From: Desulfobacterales bacterium HSG2
GTDB taxonomy: Bacteria > Desulfobacterota > Desulfobacteria > Desulfobacterales > 4be13
Assembly: GCA_030378035.1 (NCBI GenBank)
Contig: JAUCGI010000001.1
Location: 28,833-92,832 of the forward strand
Length of the DNA stretch: 64,000 nucleotides
Direction: 5' to 3'
Shown: positions 51,066 to 60,076 of the stretch, piece after piece
Numbering within the stretch: position 1 is the stretch's first letter
How the letters are laid out: each line of letters opens with the position of its first letter
Program-made: the position numbers and the translations under genes
Notes under the pieces: generated by a model
Seen by the model: only the letters and a program-made list of their open reading frames with translations
Database searches by the model: none
What the model was told of the DNA's origin: nothing

Positions 51066-54000
51066 ATGAAAAAAGTTATAAAGAATGTTATGCAATCGGT
51101 AATCATCATTTTTCTGTCGGTTATCCCTGTCATGCCAGTTTGTGCTGACGGAACTCACCCTCGGGGGATCAGCTTGGACGGAAGCGTCGGGAATGCCGGA
51201 AAACTGGATCTGCCGGGTCCGAATTATGAGATTAAGCCCGAATACGGGCAGCAGGCCGGCGCGAATCTGTTCCACAGTTTTCACCGATTCAACATCCATT
51301 CTGATCAGAGCGCGACCTTCAGCGGTCCCGATTCGGTTCAGAACGTCATCAGCCGCGTTACTGGCGGGGATGCTTCATGGATTGACGGAACGCTCCGTTC
51401 CACAATTCCGGGGGCGGACATGTATCTGCTGAATCCCGCGGGCGTGATGTTCGGTCAGAATGCGGCCCTGGATCTGGGCGGTTCGTTTCATGTCAGCACC
51501 GCGGATTATCTGCGCATGGGGGAGAATGACCGGTTTTATACGGTACCCCATGTGAATGATGTCCTATCGGTGGCCGCACCCGCTGCCTTCGGGTTTTTGG
51601 ACGCTGATGTGGGCAAGATATCTGTTGAGGGTATGGGGGAGTTGACAAAAGAGGTTTGGGGGGAAGAGGAATATAAGAGCTGGGGGGATTGGAGACGTAA
51701 GAACCCTGATTTTTTCCCGGGCCTTGTGGTCCCTGAGGGGGAAAGTATTTCCATGATCGGCGGGGATGTTGAGATAAGCGGAACATATTACTACCTCGAG
51801 AGTGAAGATGCCTCATACAATGTGCCAGTGGGTTCAAGCCTCAACGCGCCCGAAGGCCGGGTGAATCTGGCAGCCCTCCGCGACGAGGGTGAGGTGAAAA
51901 TAACGGATTCCGGGTTGGATATGCCGGCAGGAGAAACAGGGGACATTACCCTGTCAGACGGATCGAGAATCACGGTAACCGGGAACGAAGATGAAGAGTT
52001 CGGGGCCGGAAGCGTCTTTATTCGCGGGGGCAGATTTGTCATGGATGGTGGGGCTGAAATTCTGTCTCAGCCAGGTCATGAGGACGGCCAGGTGATTGAT
52101 ATACAGGCAGATCACATATCATTAAAAGGTAACAGTGAGATTAATGCCAACACTTATGGAAAGGGCAATGGAACAGATATACAGATCAATGCATCGGAAG
52201 AGGTGATTATTGTTGATGGGAAGATCAGAAACAGCTCTTCTTATATAGGTGATGACCCGGGTGACGGAGGCACACTTTCCATTCAGACGAAAATTTTGGG
52301 TGTATCGGGCAATGAAGCCTGGCTTGGCGGTGAGTCGATTTCCGGCAGTGGAAGGGGAGGAGATACGACTATTCATGCATCTGAATCGGTTCATGTCTCC
52401 GATAAGGCGAGAATATCAACTTCGGCCCAAAAAGACAGTACGGGTCAGGCCGGAGATATAACGATTAATACACCGTCTCTGCTGCTCAACACCAAAGCTG
52501 TTATTGAAAGCGGTTCAATGGGTAAAGGAGAAGGCGGAAACATTGCCATCCATACAGGGAATCTCAAAGTGATGAGCGGGGGCAAGATTTCTGTTCGAAC
52601 AGAACAGACTGGCTCAGGAGGGAGCCTGGCGATATCTGGGGCTGATCCTGAAAGCCATGAGGATTTTGCAGATTCCGTCACCCTGACCGGAGCGGAGAGC
52701 GTCATTCGTGCGGATACCACCGGCAGATCTGACGCGGGGAGGATATCAATAACAGCAAGAAAGTTGTCACTGACCGAGGACGCGTCTATTGTCACCTCAA
52801 GCTCGGACAGGGGAAATGCAGGGGATATAACACTGAATCTCGAATCTCTTGATCTCAGCAAGGGGGCCTCTGTGGCTTCGGCAAGCGAATATCCTGTGGC
52901 GAATATTTACAGTATCGCGACGATCCCGGATCTGGATGGCCTGACGGATTCCGCTCAGGAAGGGGATATTGCCATTGTGGAGGATGCGGGCACAGGCAAT
53001 TATGGAACCTTTATCCGGACCGGGACCCAGGAACCGTGGATACAGATTACGGAGAAAGTCACCAGAGTCCAAGATATGGCTCCGCTGAATGATCTTATGG
53101 CCACACTGAGGATCGGGCCGGGAGAAGTCTTTATTGTGGAAGATATGGGAGACGGCACATCCGGGGCTTTTGTACATGAAAAATTAGTTGTCTGGACTCA
53201 AATCAGAAATATCTACGCTCTTTCCGATCTTGCACAACGGGACCGATTTATCTCATTGCCGGGTGATATTGCTCAGTCTGATGCTGGAGGAGGAACAGTA
53301 AGAAATTTCGTCTATACCGGGGAAGAATGGGTCGGATTTGAAAATATTTATACGGTCCCCGATCTTGCAGAGCGGGATACGCTGCCCGTACAAAAGGGAG
53401 ATGTAGCCAAAGTTGCGGACGCGGGAGATGGTGCCGCAAAAAGCTTTATCTTCGATGGCGAAGAGTGGACAGATTTTTATATGACCGGGAATGCCGGGAG
53501 AGTGACAATTGATGCCGGGGATGCGGTTACACTTGAGGATGACGCGTACCTGAGTACGGAGAACAGCGGGGGACTTGGCCCCGGAATAACGAGTCTGAAT
53601 GCGGGCAGACTGGAACTGAGCGGAAATGCGTTCATATCCTCCACAAGCGAAGCCATCGGCGACGCGGGAACCATCTCCATTCATGCGGATACAGATGTCA
53701 CCCTAAAGGATGACGCCGCCCTGACCACTGCAACGCTGGCCCAGGGCATGGGCGGGGACATCACCGTGACAGCCAAGAATCTTGAGATCAAAGACGGGGC
53801 CAGGATATCATCCGCAAGTCAGGCCGAATCCGGTGGCGGCGATGCAGGAAGCATATCCGTCCATGCCGAAGATTCCGTCAAACTCTCCGGATCCGCCGCG
53901 CTGACCAGCGAAGCAATAAGTGGCGGTGGAGGGATCATCTCGGTGAACACGGAAGACAGATTGCAACTGACAAACAGCCAGATCACCACCAGCGTCAGTC

Positions 54001-54401
54001 AGGGGGCCGGTAAAGGAGGGGACATCAACATCGGTGAGCCGCGTTTCGTCATACTGAATCAGAGCAAAATCAGTGCGAACGCCGACCAGGGAGATGGCGG
54101 AGCAATCTTCATCATCACAGACAATTACATCAAATCCGCAGAAAGCAGCGTGACCGCCACATCAAAAAGAGGGAACGACGGAACCGTCAGAATCGAAGCC
54201 CCGGACACCGACATAAGCAGCGAGCTGGTCGTGCTGCCTGAAACCTTTTTTGACGCAGCCCGCTGGTTAAAGAAACCCTGTGCCGAGAGAACAGGGGAAA
54301 AGACCAGTAGCTTTGTAATAAAAGGGCGTGACGCAGCAACCGTGACCTTTGACGGGTGGCAGCCGAGTCCGCTGATGGACACATCCGGCGGGTCTGAATA
54401 A
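51066..54401 (+). CDS. filamentous-hemagglutinin-type exoprotein, TpsA of two-partner secretion
   Basis: 1111 residues. Signal peptide (SVIIIFLSVIPVMPVCA), then a TPS secretion domain (about 35-180: GANLFHSFHRFNIHSDQSATF, NVISRVTGGDASWIDGTL, GADMYLLNPAGVMFGQNAALDLGGSFHVST). The rest is a beta-helix of short repeats (GGDITINT, VTLTGAESVI, GNAGDITLNLESL). Residues about 615-800 interrupt it with four copies of a 40-50 residue unit of the form IYTVPDLAERD....GDVAKVADAGDG..KSFIFDGEEW. The C-terminus (WLKKPCAERTGEKTSSFVIKGR) is a typical end for these exoproteins. No TpsB porin gene is in the window. AAGGAGG precedes the ATG. Confidence 0.9.
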   Translation: MKKVIKNVMQSVIIIFLSVIPVMPVCADGTHPRGISLDGSVGNAGKLDLPGPNYEIKPEYGQQAGANLFHSFHRFNIHSDQSATFSGPDSVQNVISRVTGGDASWIDGTLRSTIPGADMYLLNPAGVMFGQNAALDLGGSFHVSTADYLRMGENDRFYTVPHVNDVLSVAAPAAFGFLDADVGKISVEGMGELTKEVWGEEEYKSWGDWRRKNPDFFPGLVVPEGESISMIGGDVEISGTYYYLESEDASYNVPVGSSLNAPEGRVNLAALRDEGEVKITDSGLDMPAGETGDITLSDGSRITVTGNEDEEFGAGSVFIRGGRFVMDGGAEILSQPGHEDGQVIDIQADHISLKGNSEINANTYGKGNGTDIQINASEEVIIVDGKIRNSSSYIGDDPGDGGTLSIQTKILGVSGNEAWLGGESISGSGRGGDTTIHASESVHVSDKARISTSAQKDSTGQAGDITINTPSLLLNTKAVIESGSMGKGEGGNIAIHTGNLKVMSGGKISVRTEQTGSGGSLAISGADPESHEDFADSVTLTGAESVIRADTTGRSDAGRISITARKLSLTEDASIVTSSSDRGNAGDITLNLESLDLSKGASVASASEYPVANIYSIATIPDLDGLTDSAQEGDIAIVEDAGTGNYGTFIRTGTQEPWIQITEKVTRVQDMAPLNDLMATLRIGPGEVFIVEDMGDGTSGAFVHEKLVVWTQIRNIYALSDLAQRDRFISLPGDIAQSDAGGGTVRNFVYTGEEWVGFENIYTVPDLAERDTLPVQKGDVAKVADAGDGAAKSFIFDGEEWTDFYMTGNAGRVTIDAGDAVTLEDDAYLSTENSGGLGPGITSLNAGRLELSGNAFISSTSEAIGDAGTISIHADTDVTLKDDAALTTATLAQGMGGDITVTAKNLEIKDGARISSASQAESGGGDAGSISVHAEDSVKLSGSAALTSEAISGGGGIISVNTEDRLQLTNSQITTSVSQGAGKGGDINIGEPRFVILNQSKISANADQGDGGAIFIITDNYIKSAESSVTATSKRGNDGTVRIEAPDTDISSELVVLPETFFDAARWLKKPCAERTGEKTSSFVIKGRDAATVTFDGWQPSPLMDTSGGSE

Positions 54402-54406
54402 ATCAT

Positions 54407-55990
54407 CTGCTACAAGGATTGTGTATGTATCATCCACAAGGATTGTGGTTAAGAAACTTCCATGAAAACAAATTTTCACCCCGATGATGGAAATGTATTT
54501 TCATGGTAACAGGATTGCCCGCCTCCGCCTGTCATTCCGGGCAAAACTGAAAAAAAAGGGACTTTTTTTTCAGTTTTGACCCGGAATCCACTGTTGCCGG
54601 GTCCGAACAAATCCTCTTCTTATGTGCAATCCTTAGTAGTTGTCACGCCTGGGACAGCCCACAACTACAAGGATTGCACATAAGAACAGGATTGCCCACC
54701 TCCGCCTGTCATTCCGGGCAAAACTGAAAAAAAAGGGACTTTTTTTTTCAGTTTTGACCCGGAATCCACTGTTGCCGGAGTCCGAACAAATCCTCTTCTT
54801 ATGTGAAATCCTTGTAGTTGTCACGCCTGGGACTGCCCACAACTACAAGGATTGCACATAAGGACAGGATTGGCACGGGAGGTCCGAACAAATCCTCTTC
54901 TTATGTGAAATCCTTGTAGTTGCCACGCCTGGAACTGCCCACAACTACAAGGATTGCACATAAGAACAGGATTGTGATTGCCCGCAACTACAAGGATTGC
55001 ACATAAGAACAGGATTGGCACGGGAGGCCCGAACAAATCCTCTTCTTATGTGAAATCCTTGTAGTTGTCACGCCTGGGACTGCCCACAACTACAAGGATT
55101 GCACATAAGAACAGGATTGCCACGGGAGGTCCGAACAAATCCTCTTCTTATGTGAAATCCTTGTAGTTGTCACGCCTGGGACTGCCCGCAACTACAAGGA
55201 TTGCACATAAGAACAGGATTGGCACGGGAGGTCTGAACAAATCCTCTTCTTATGTGAAATCCTTGTAGTTGTCACGCCTGGGACTGCCCACAACTACAAG
55301 GATTGCACATAAGAACAGGATTGGCACGGGAGGTCCGAACAAATCCTCTTCTTATGTGAAATCCTTGTAGTTGTCACGCCTGGGACAGCCCACAACTACA
55401 AGGATTGCACATAAGAACGGGATTGGCACGGGAGGTCCGAACAAATCCTCTTCTTATGTGAAATCCTTGTAGTTGTCACGCCTGGGACTGCCCACAACTA
55501 CAAGGATTGCACATAAGAACAGGATTGCCCGCCTCCGCCTGTCATTCCGGGCAAAACTGAAAAAAAAAGGACTTTTTTTTTCAGTTTTGACCCGGAATCC
55601 ACTGTTGTCGGGTCCGAACAAATCCTCTTCTTATGTGCAATCCTTAGTAGTTGTCACGCCTGGGACAGCCCACAACTACAGGGATTGCACATAAGAACAG
55701 GATTGCCACGAGAGGTCCGAACAAATCCTCTTCTTATGTGAAATCCTTGTAGTTGTCACGGCTGGGACTGCCAGAAACTACAAGGATTGCACATAAGAAC
55801 AGGATTGCCCGCCTCCGCCTGTCATTCCGGGCAAAACTGAAAAAAAAGGGACTTTTTTTCAGTTTTGACCCGGAATCCACTGTTGCCGGAGTCCGAACAA
55901 ATCCTCTTCTTATGTGAAATCCTTGTAGTTGTCACGCCTGTGATTGCCCCGCAACTACAGAAAATGTCCGCCTTTCAATTTTAACCGGAA
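54407..55990. repeat. tandem array of 102-bp palindromic units with interspersed CATTCCGGGCA elements
   Basis: The unit is AACTACAAGGATTGCACATAAG-AACAGGATTG, a GCACGGGAGGTCCGAA loop, CAAATCCTCTTCTTATGTG-AAATCCTTGTAGTT and a GTCACGCCTGGGACTGCC spacer. The two arms are complements of about 33 bp. The loop motif recurs at 55017, 55119, 55221, 55323 and 55425, exactly 102 bp apart, with further units on either side. Four CATTCCGGGCA hairpins (54533, 54706, 55540, 55820) are inserted in the array at the same point of the unit. There are no unique spacers, so this is not CRISPR. No gene is credible in the array. Confidence 0.93.
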
Positions 55991-56218
55991 TGACATGATG
56001 GGACACACTCAAAAAAAATTCTATTCTTATGTGTAGTTTTTTAGTTAGAAAAAGCTGCACATTGTGTAATATAAGACTAAGGAGGATGTGCATTTTTGAT
56101 AGGGAACTGCATACAATGCAGCCGTTGTTCAGTGGGGTGGTGGATTTCGCTTCGCTTCACCCACCTTACAGGAATGCGGGATAATTTTTTTAATTTTACA
56201 CAAAATGAAGGAGAGGTA

Positions 56219-59200
56219 ATGATGAAAACACAAACAAAGGTATGTATTATGGCCGCAGTCTTTCTGATCTGTGGTTCGTTTCTGACTGGTTCATCTGCGT
56301 TTGCCATCCAGGTTAGCGGGACGGTAATTCTTGAGGACAGTGGCGATCCTATGGTGGGAGCGGATATCTCCGCCAAGAACGAGCGATCTACCGAGGTTAC
56401 AGACACAACGGTTGATAATGGAGGTTTCACGCTCGTGATCGAGAGTGAGGGGATATGGGAGATCAAGGTCAGCCCGCCTTCGGATAACGAGACGTATAGT
56501 GGATATAATCAAGGCGAACTCGTTAAACTGGATATCAAAGACTTGAATAAGAATATAACATTGCCCGAATCCATAAAAATGAGGCGCGTCAAAGAGATCC
56601 GGGGATTTGTGATCATTCCGGAAGACTCTGGCCCTCCGGATGGAGGCGATCCGCCAAATCCGGATGAAGGCGATCCGCCAGATCAGCCGTTGGGTGAATA
56701 TGTGGCGGATGTATTAGTAACAGCCTATACCGACGACCATGGCACTCGTATTGAGAAACGTACAAACGAAAACGGGGAGTACATTCTGCCCGATGTGTTT
56801 GAGGGAAACTGGACCATCTATGCGGATGCCACATTTACTGAGAATTACAAAGAGTATGGCCAATCGGAACGGGTGAAAGTAACGGTCGGAATGGGTGAAG
56901 TAACGCCAGCTCAGCCGTTGGAACTCCATAAATGTCACAAGCGGATATTTGGCTCGGTGACATTTAACGGAGAGAGTCTTCCCGATATCGAGGTCCACGC
57001 GAACGATTGGCATATAGAGGATGGCACCAGGGTTGTCCATACTGACTCGAACGGTGCTTTTGAGATATGGGTACCGCTGGGAAGGTGGGAGATCAGAGTC
57101 CCACAGGTTGAAAATGTCCAATGGTTCAGCCCGGAGCCGATGGAGGCGGAATTTGAGCCGACCCCTGAAAGTGAAGAAGAGAGACAGATTTCCATCGCTC
57201 TTCAGCCTGTGGGAACTGAAGAGAGCTATGGCGGCTATCTGAAAGGCCAAGTCGTGAAAGGATCCGACAGCACACTGCTGACCTCGGACGGAGATATCAA
57301 TGAATACGTCCGCATTAAGGCAGTCAGCCCGGAAAGCGGTTTTTCCCGATCCGTCAATCTGAAATCGGACGGCACTTTCATCTTTCCCCTTCCAGTGGGT
57401 CTTTATAAAGTCACTATATGGTTAGACAAGAATCAATACGGCGATTACGGCATTCCCCCTCCCATGCTTGTTCGGATGGATTCGGGAGAGACTGAAGAGG
57501 ATATGGGGGATATTGTTTTAAAGGAGAGAAATCTGAGCGTCCAGGGTCAGGTTACGGACGGTACGGATGTTGAGGAAAACGGTATTTCCGGTATCCGTGT
57601 GGAAGCTTGGGGTCCCGATCAGAGGGATCGGTTTTTTGCTGAGACGGATGTGTTCGGGAATTACACGATTAATCTGCCGGCCGGGAAGTGGCATATCCGG
57701 CCAATCATTCCCGGCAGACGGACGGATCTCTTCCGTGAGGTAAATCTGGCTGAAGGCGTCGAAGGAGAGGATATTGACTTTGTGGTGACGGACGCGGACA
57801 ATGTGATCAGCGGAACTGTTAAAGACCAGAGCAGAAACATCCTGACAGACGTGAAGGCCAGGGCGTATGCCCGTCTTAAAGGCAGCCCCAGACCCGTGAG
57901 CGAGGCATGGGTGGAAAACGGCACGTTCACTCTGAATGTCCCTGCCGGCACCTTCTATGTGGGGCTGCGGCTCGCACCGGATAGTGAGTACGCGTTTGCT
58001 GAAGAGAATGAAAGGGTTCCCACCCAGGATACTGAGATATTCACCCTGACATCCGACAGAGTGGTAATCAGCGGACAGTTTCTGGATTCGGCCGATGATA
58101 GCCCGGTGACTGGTATTGAGGGCCGTGTTTTTGTAACACCTGTCAATGAAAGAGCCTCTTGGCATGGTGTTGATATTAATACAGAAGACGGTTCCTATAA
58201 TTTGTCTGTGCCGGCAGGCACATGGAATATGGGGTATGACCTGAAGACGGATCAGTATCTGCCTCATCCGGAGCAGCCGATTCAGGTTGAGGTCGCTTCC
58301 GAAGGAACCACCAAAAAAGACATTACTCTCACGGAGTTAAGCAGTACGGTCAAAGGGCAGGTGGTGGGCCCGGATGGGAATTCCATGTCCGATGTGCAGG
58401 TATGGGTCCGCCAATTCCGTACAGGCGAAACAGGGCAGAGTATTTTTACATCTTCCGTATTCACGGATGCTGATGGAAAATTTGAGATAACTGTACCCGC
58501 GTCTTCTGCAACGAGAACCTCAAAGGGAACTTCTAAAGATTACAATGAATATTACGCCTGTTTATATACCGCGATAGATGAGTGCGGCGAGGATGACTAC
58601 TATTGTCTTGTAGATGCGGAGGTAGAGTGTCAACAGGAGCTTTACAAAAGATATTCGCCAAGAGCTGATGAGGATGTGATCCTGACCCTGCGCAAGGCCG
58701 ATACCTATGTGGAGGGAACGGTCTTAAAATCCGACGGTCAGACTGTGGAAGGCGCCTTTGTCTCCGCACACAGCAAAGACGGCCAGAGCACCAGCGGCTA
58801 TACCAAAAGCGATGGAACATATCAGCTCGATGCGGCCAAGGCAGAGACTTTCTGGGTAGCAAGGGCCTGGTATAAAGAGGTGGGTGATGATGCGTATTAC
58901 CGCAGTGACTTCGTAACCACCACCTCATCCAGCGCCGATGAAACCATCACCATGCTGGACCTGACCCTCCCCGCGGAAGCCAGCGGCAAACTGCCGACAT
59001 CGGAAACCGATGATTTCCTACTGGAAGATGGCTGGATAGCGACCCTGTCCGACGGAACCGAGATACAGATCCCCGCGGACGGGATACGCACCGAAGAGAC
59101 TGACTTGACCGTTGTGATTGCTCCCCAGATCGAGCTGCCTGAAAGCTCGAAAAACCGAATTATCGGTTACGGCTACACCATGACCCTCTATGAAAAAGAT

Positions 59201-59644
59201 ACAGGTGTGGAGATCCTTGATGACTTTGTCGAAGAGGCGAAGATCTGCATATATTACGATGAGTTGGAAGACCAGTTGACCCTGTTGGAAGTGACCGTAG
59301 CGGATATCCGGGCAGCCTATTTTATGACCGAATCGAATTCCTGGCAGACGCTCGGCAGCTACACCCTTGACGAAGAGAATAAAAAGATCTGTTTTGAGAC
59401 CGATCACTTCTCAGATTGGGCCTTGATAGCCGTAATCTCCGAAGAACCGTCACCCGGAGACATAAACAACAGCACCGCAGTTGACTTGGCCGATGCGATA
59501 CTGGCCCTGCAAGTCTGCACAGAGTCTCCCATAACCTCAACCATTTACGCAGCCGCAGACGTAAACGATGACAAGAAGATCGGGCTGGCAGAGGTGATTT
59601 ACATCCTTCAGAAACTTGTTGTCAATACCGGAACTCATAGATGA
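56219..59644 (+). CDS. secreted multi-domain protein with carboxypeptidase-regulatory-like repeats and dockerin-like tail
   Basis: 1141 residues from the ATG at 56219 (GGAGAGG upstream). Signal peptide (KVCIMAAVFLICGSFLTGSSAFA). The body is at least eight CarboxypepD_reg/CNA-B-like beta-sandwich domains of about 90-100 residues, each with the pattern V.G.V.......P..GV.V.......G....T.T..DGSY.L.VP.GTW (for example DGTFIFPLPVGLY, DGSYNLSVPAGTWNMGY). A Pro/Asp-rich linker (PEDSGPPDGGDPPNPDEGD) lies near residue 140. The last 60 residues have two EF-like calcium motifs, GDINNSTAVDLADAILAL and ADVNDDKKIGLAEVIYIL, matching a type I dockerin. The window shows no cohesin. It is probably a surface or extracellular adhesin. 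Confidence 0.87.
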   Translation: MMKTQTKVCIMAAVFLICGSFLTGSSAFAIQVSGTVILEDSGDPMVGADISAKNERSTEVTDTTVDNGGFTLVIESEGIWEIKVSPPSDNETYSGYNQGELVKLDIKDLNKNITLPESIKMRRVKEIRGFVIIPEDSGPPDGGDPPNPDEGDPPDQPLGEYVADVLVTAYTDDHGTRIEKRTNENGEYILPDVFEGNWTIYADATFTENYKEYGQSERVKVTVGMGEVTPAQPLELHKCHKRIFGSVTFNGESLPDIEVHANDWHIEDGTRVVHTDSNGAFEIWVPLGRWEIRVPQVENVQWFSPEPMEAEFEPTPESEEERQISIALQPVGTEESYGGYLKGQVVKGSDSTLLTSDGDINEYVRIKAVSPESGFSRSVNLKSDGTFIFPLPVGLYKVTIWLDKNQYGDYGIPPPMLVRMDSGETEEDMGDIVLKERNLSVQGQVTDGTDVEENGISGIRVEAWGPDQRDRFFAETDVFGNYTINLPAGKWHIRPIIPGRRTDLFREVNLAEGVEGEDIDFVVTDADNVISGTVKDQSRNILTDVKARAYARLKGSPRPVSEAWVENGTFTLNVPAGTFYVGLRLAPDSEYAFAEENERVPTQDTEIFTLTSDRVVISGQFLDSADDSPVTGIEGRVFVTPVNERASWHGVDINTEDGSYNLSVPAGTWNMGYDLKTDQYLPHPEQPIQVEVASEGTTKKDITLTELSSTVKGQVVGPDGNSMSDVQVWVRQFRTGETGQSIFTSSVFTDADGKFEITVPASSATRTSKGTSKDYNEYYACLYTAIDECGEDDYYCLVDAEVECQQELYKRYSPRADEDVILTLRKADTYVEGTVLKSDGQTVEGAFVSAHSKDGQSTSGYTKSDGTYQLDAAKAETFWVARAWYKEVGDDAYYRSDFVTTTSSSADETITMLDLTLPAEASGKLPTSETDDFLLEDGWIATLSDGTEIQIPADGIRTEETDLTVVIAPQIELPESSKNRIIGYGYTMTLYEKDTGVEILDDFVEEAKICIYYDELEDQLTLLEVTVADIRAAYFMTESNSWQTLGSYTLDEENKKICFETDHFSDWALIAVISEEPSPGDINNSTAVDLADAILALQVCTESPITSTIYAAADVNDDKKIGLAEVIYILQKLVVNTGTHR

Positions 59645-59679
59645 GATATCCCTGAATTTTCAAATACTTTTACCAAATA

Positions 59680-60076
59680 ACACCACGCCATTCCGGGCAG
59701 AACGGCAGGGCCGTCAGATCACGCATTGGTCAGAAAGGGACGCATTGGTTAAAGTTCAGGCCGGCCCCTGTCATTCTGCCCGGAATGACAGCGTGTTTTT
59801 GCGGCCGACATATTTGCAGAGCACGCATAATCCTTTCTTACCCACAATCCGTGTAGATTCACGTTGGGCAGCGTGTTTTTGTAAGGGAGAGTGGATTCCG
59901 GGTCAGAATGGCAGGGCCGGCTCGTGCTCTGACAAAGGTGTGCTCTTCCAACCAAGGTGTGCTCTGACGGCCCTGCCATTCTGCCCGGAATGACAGCGTG
60001 TTTTTGCAGCGTGTTTTTGCGGCCGACATATTTGCAGAGCACGCATAATCCTTTCTTATCCACAATCCGTGTAGCC
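59680..60076. repeat. mixed palindromic and direct repeats
   Basis: CATTCCGGGCAGAACGGCAGGG (59690) and CCTGCCATTCTGCCCGGAATG (59970-59990) belong to the CATTCCGGGCA family. A segment TTTTTGCGGCCGACATATTTG ... CCACAATCCGTGTAG occurs twice (about 59795-59854 and 60003-60073). The second copy forms the 3' end of the minus-strand TIR gene. Confidence 0.85.

Noticed and set aside
54407-55990. CRISPR array
   Set aside because: Units are regularly spaced but every part is repeated, including what would be spacers; there are no cas genes. It is a tandem palindromic array.
56086-56187. 32-residue frame (MCIFDREL...) after AAGGAGG, before the dockerin-tailed protein
   Set aside because: The binding site touches the ATG with no spacing, and the frame runs through a common CGCTTCGCTTCACCCACC repeat. 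No support as a gene, though a TAATAT box at 56067 may be a promoter.
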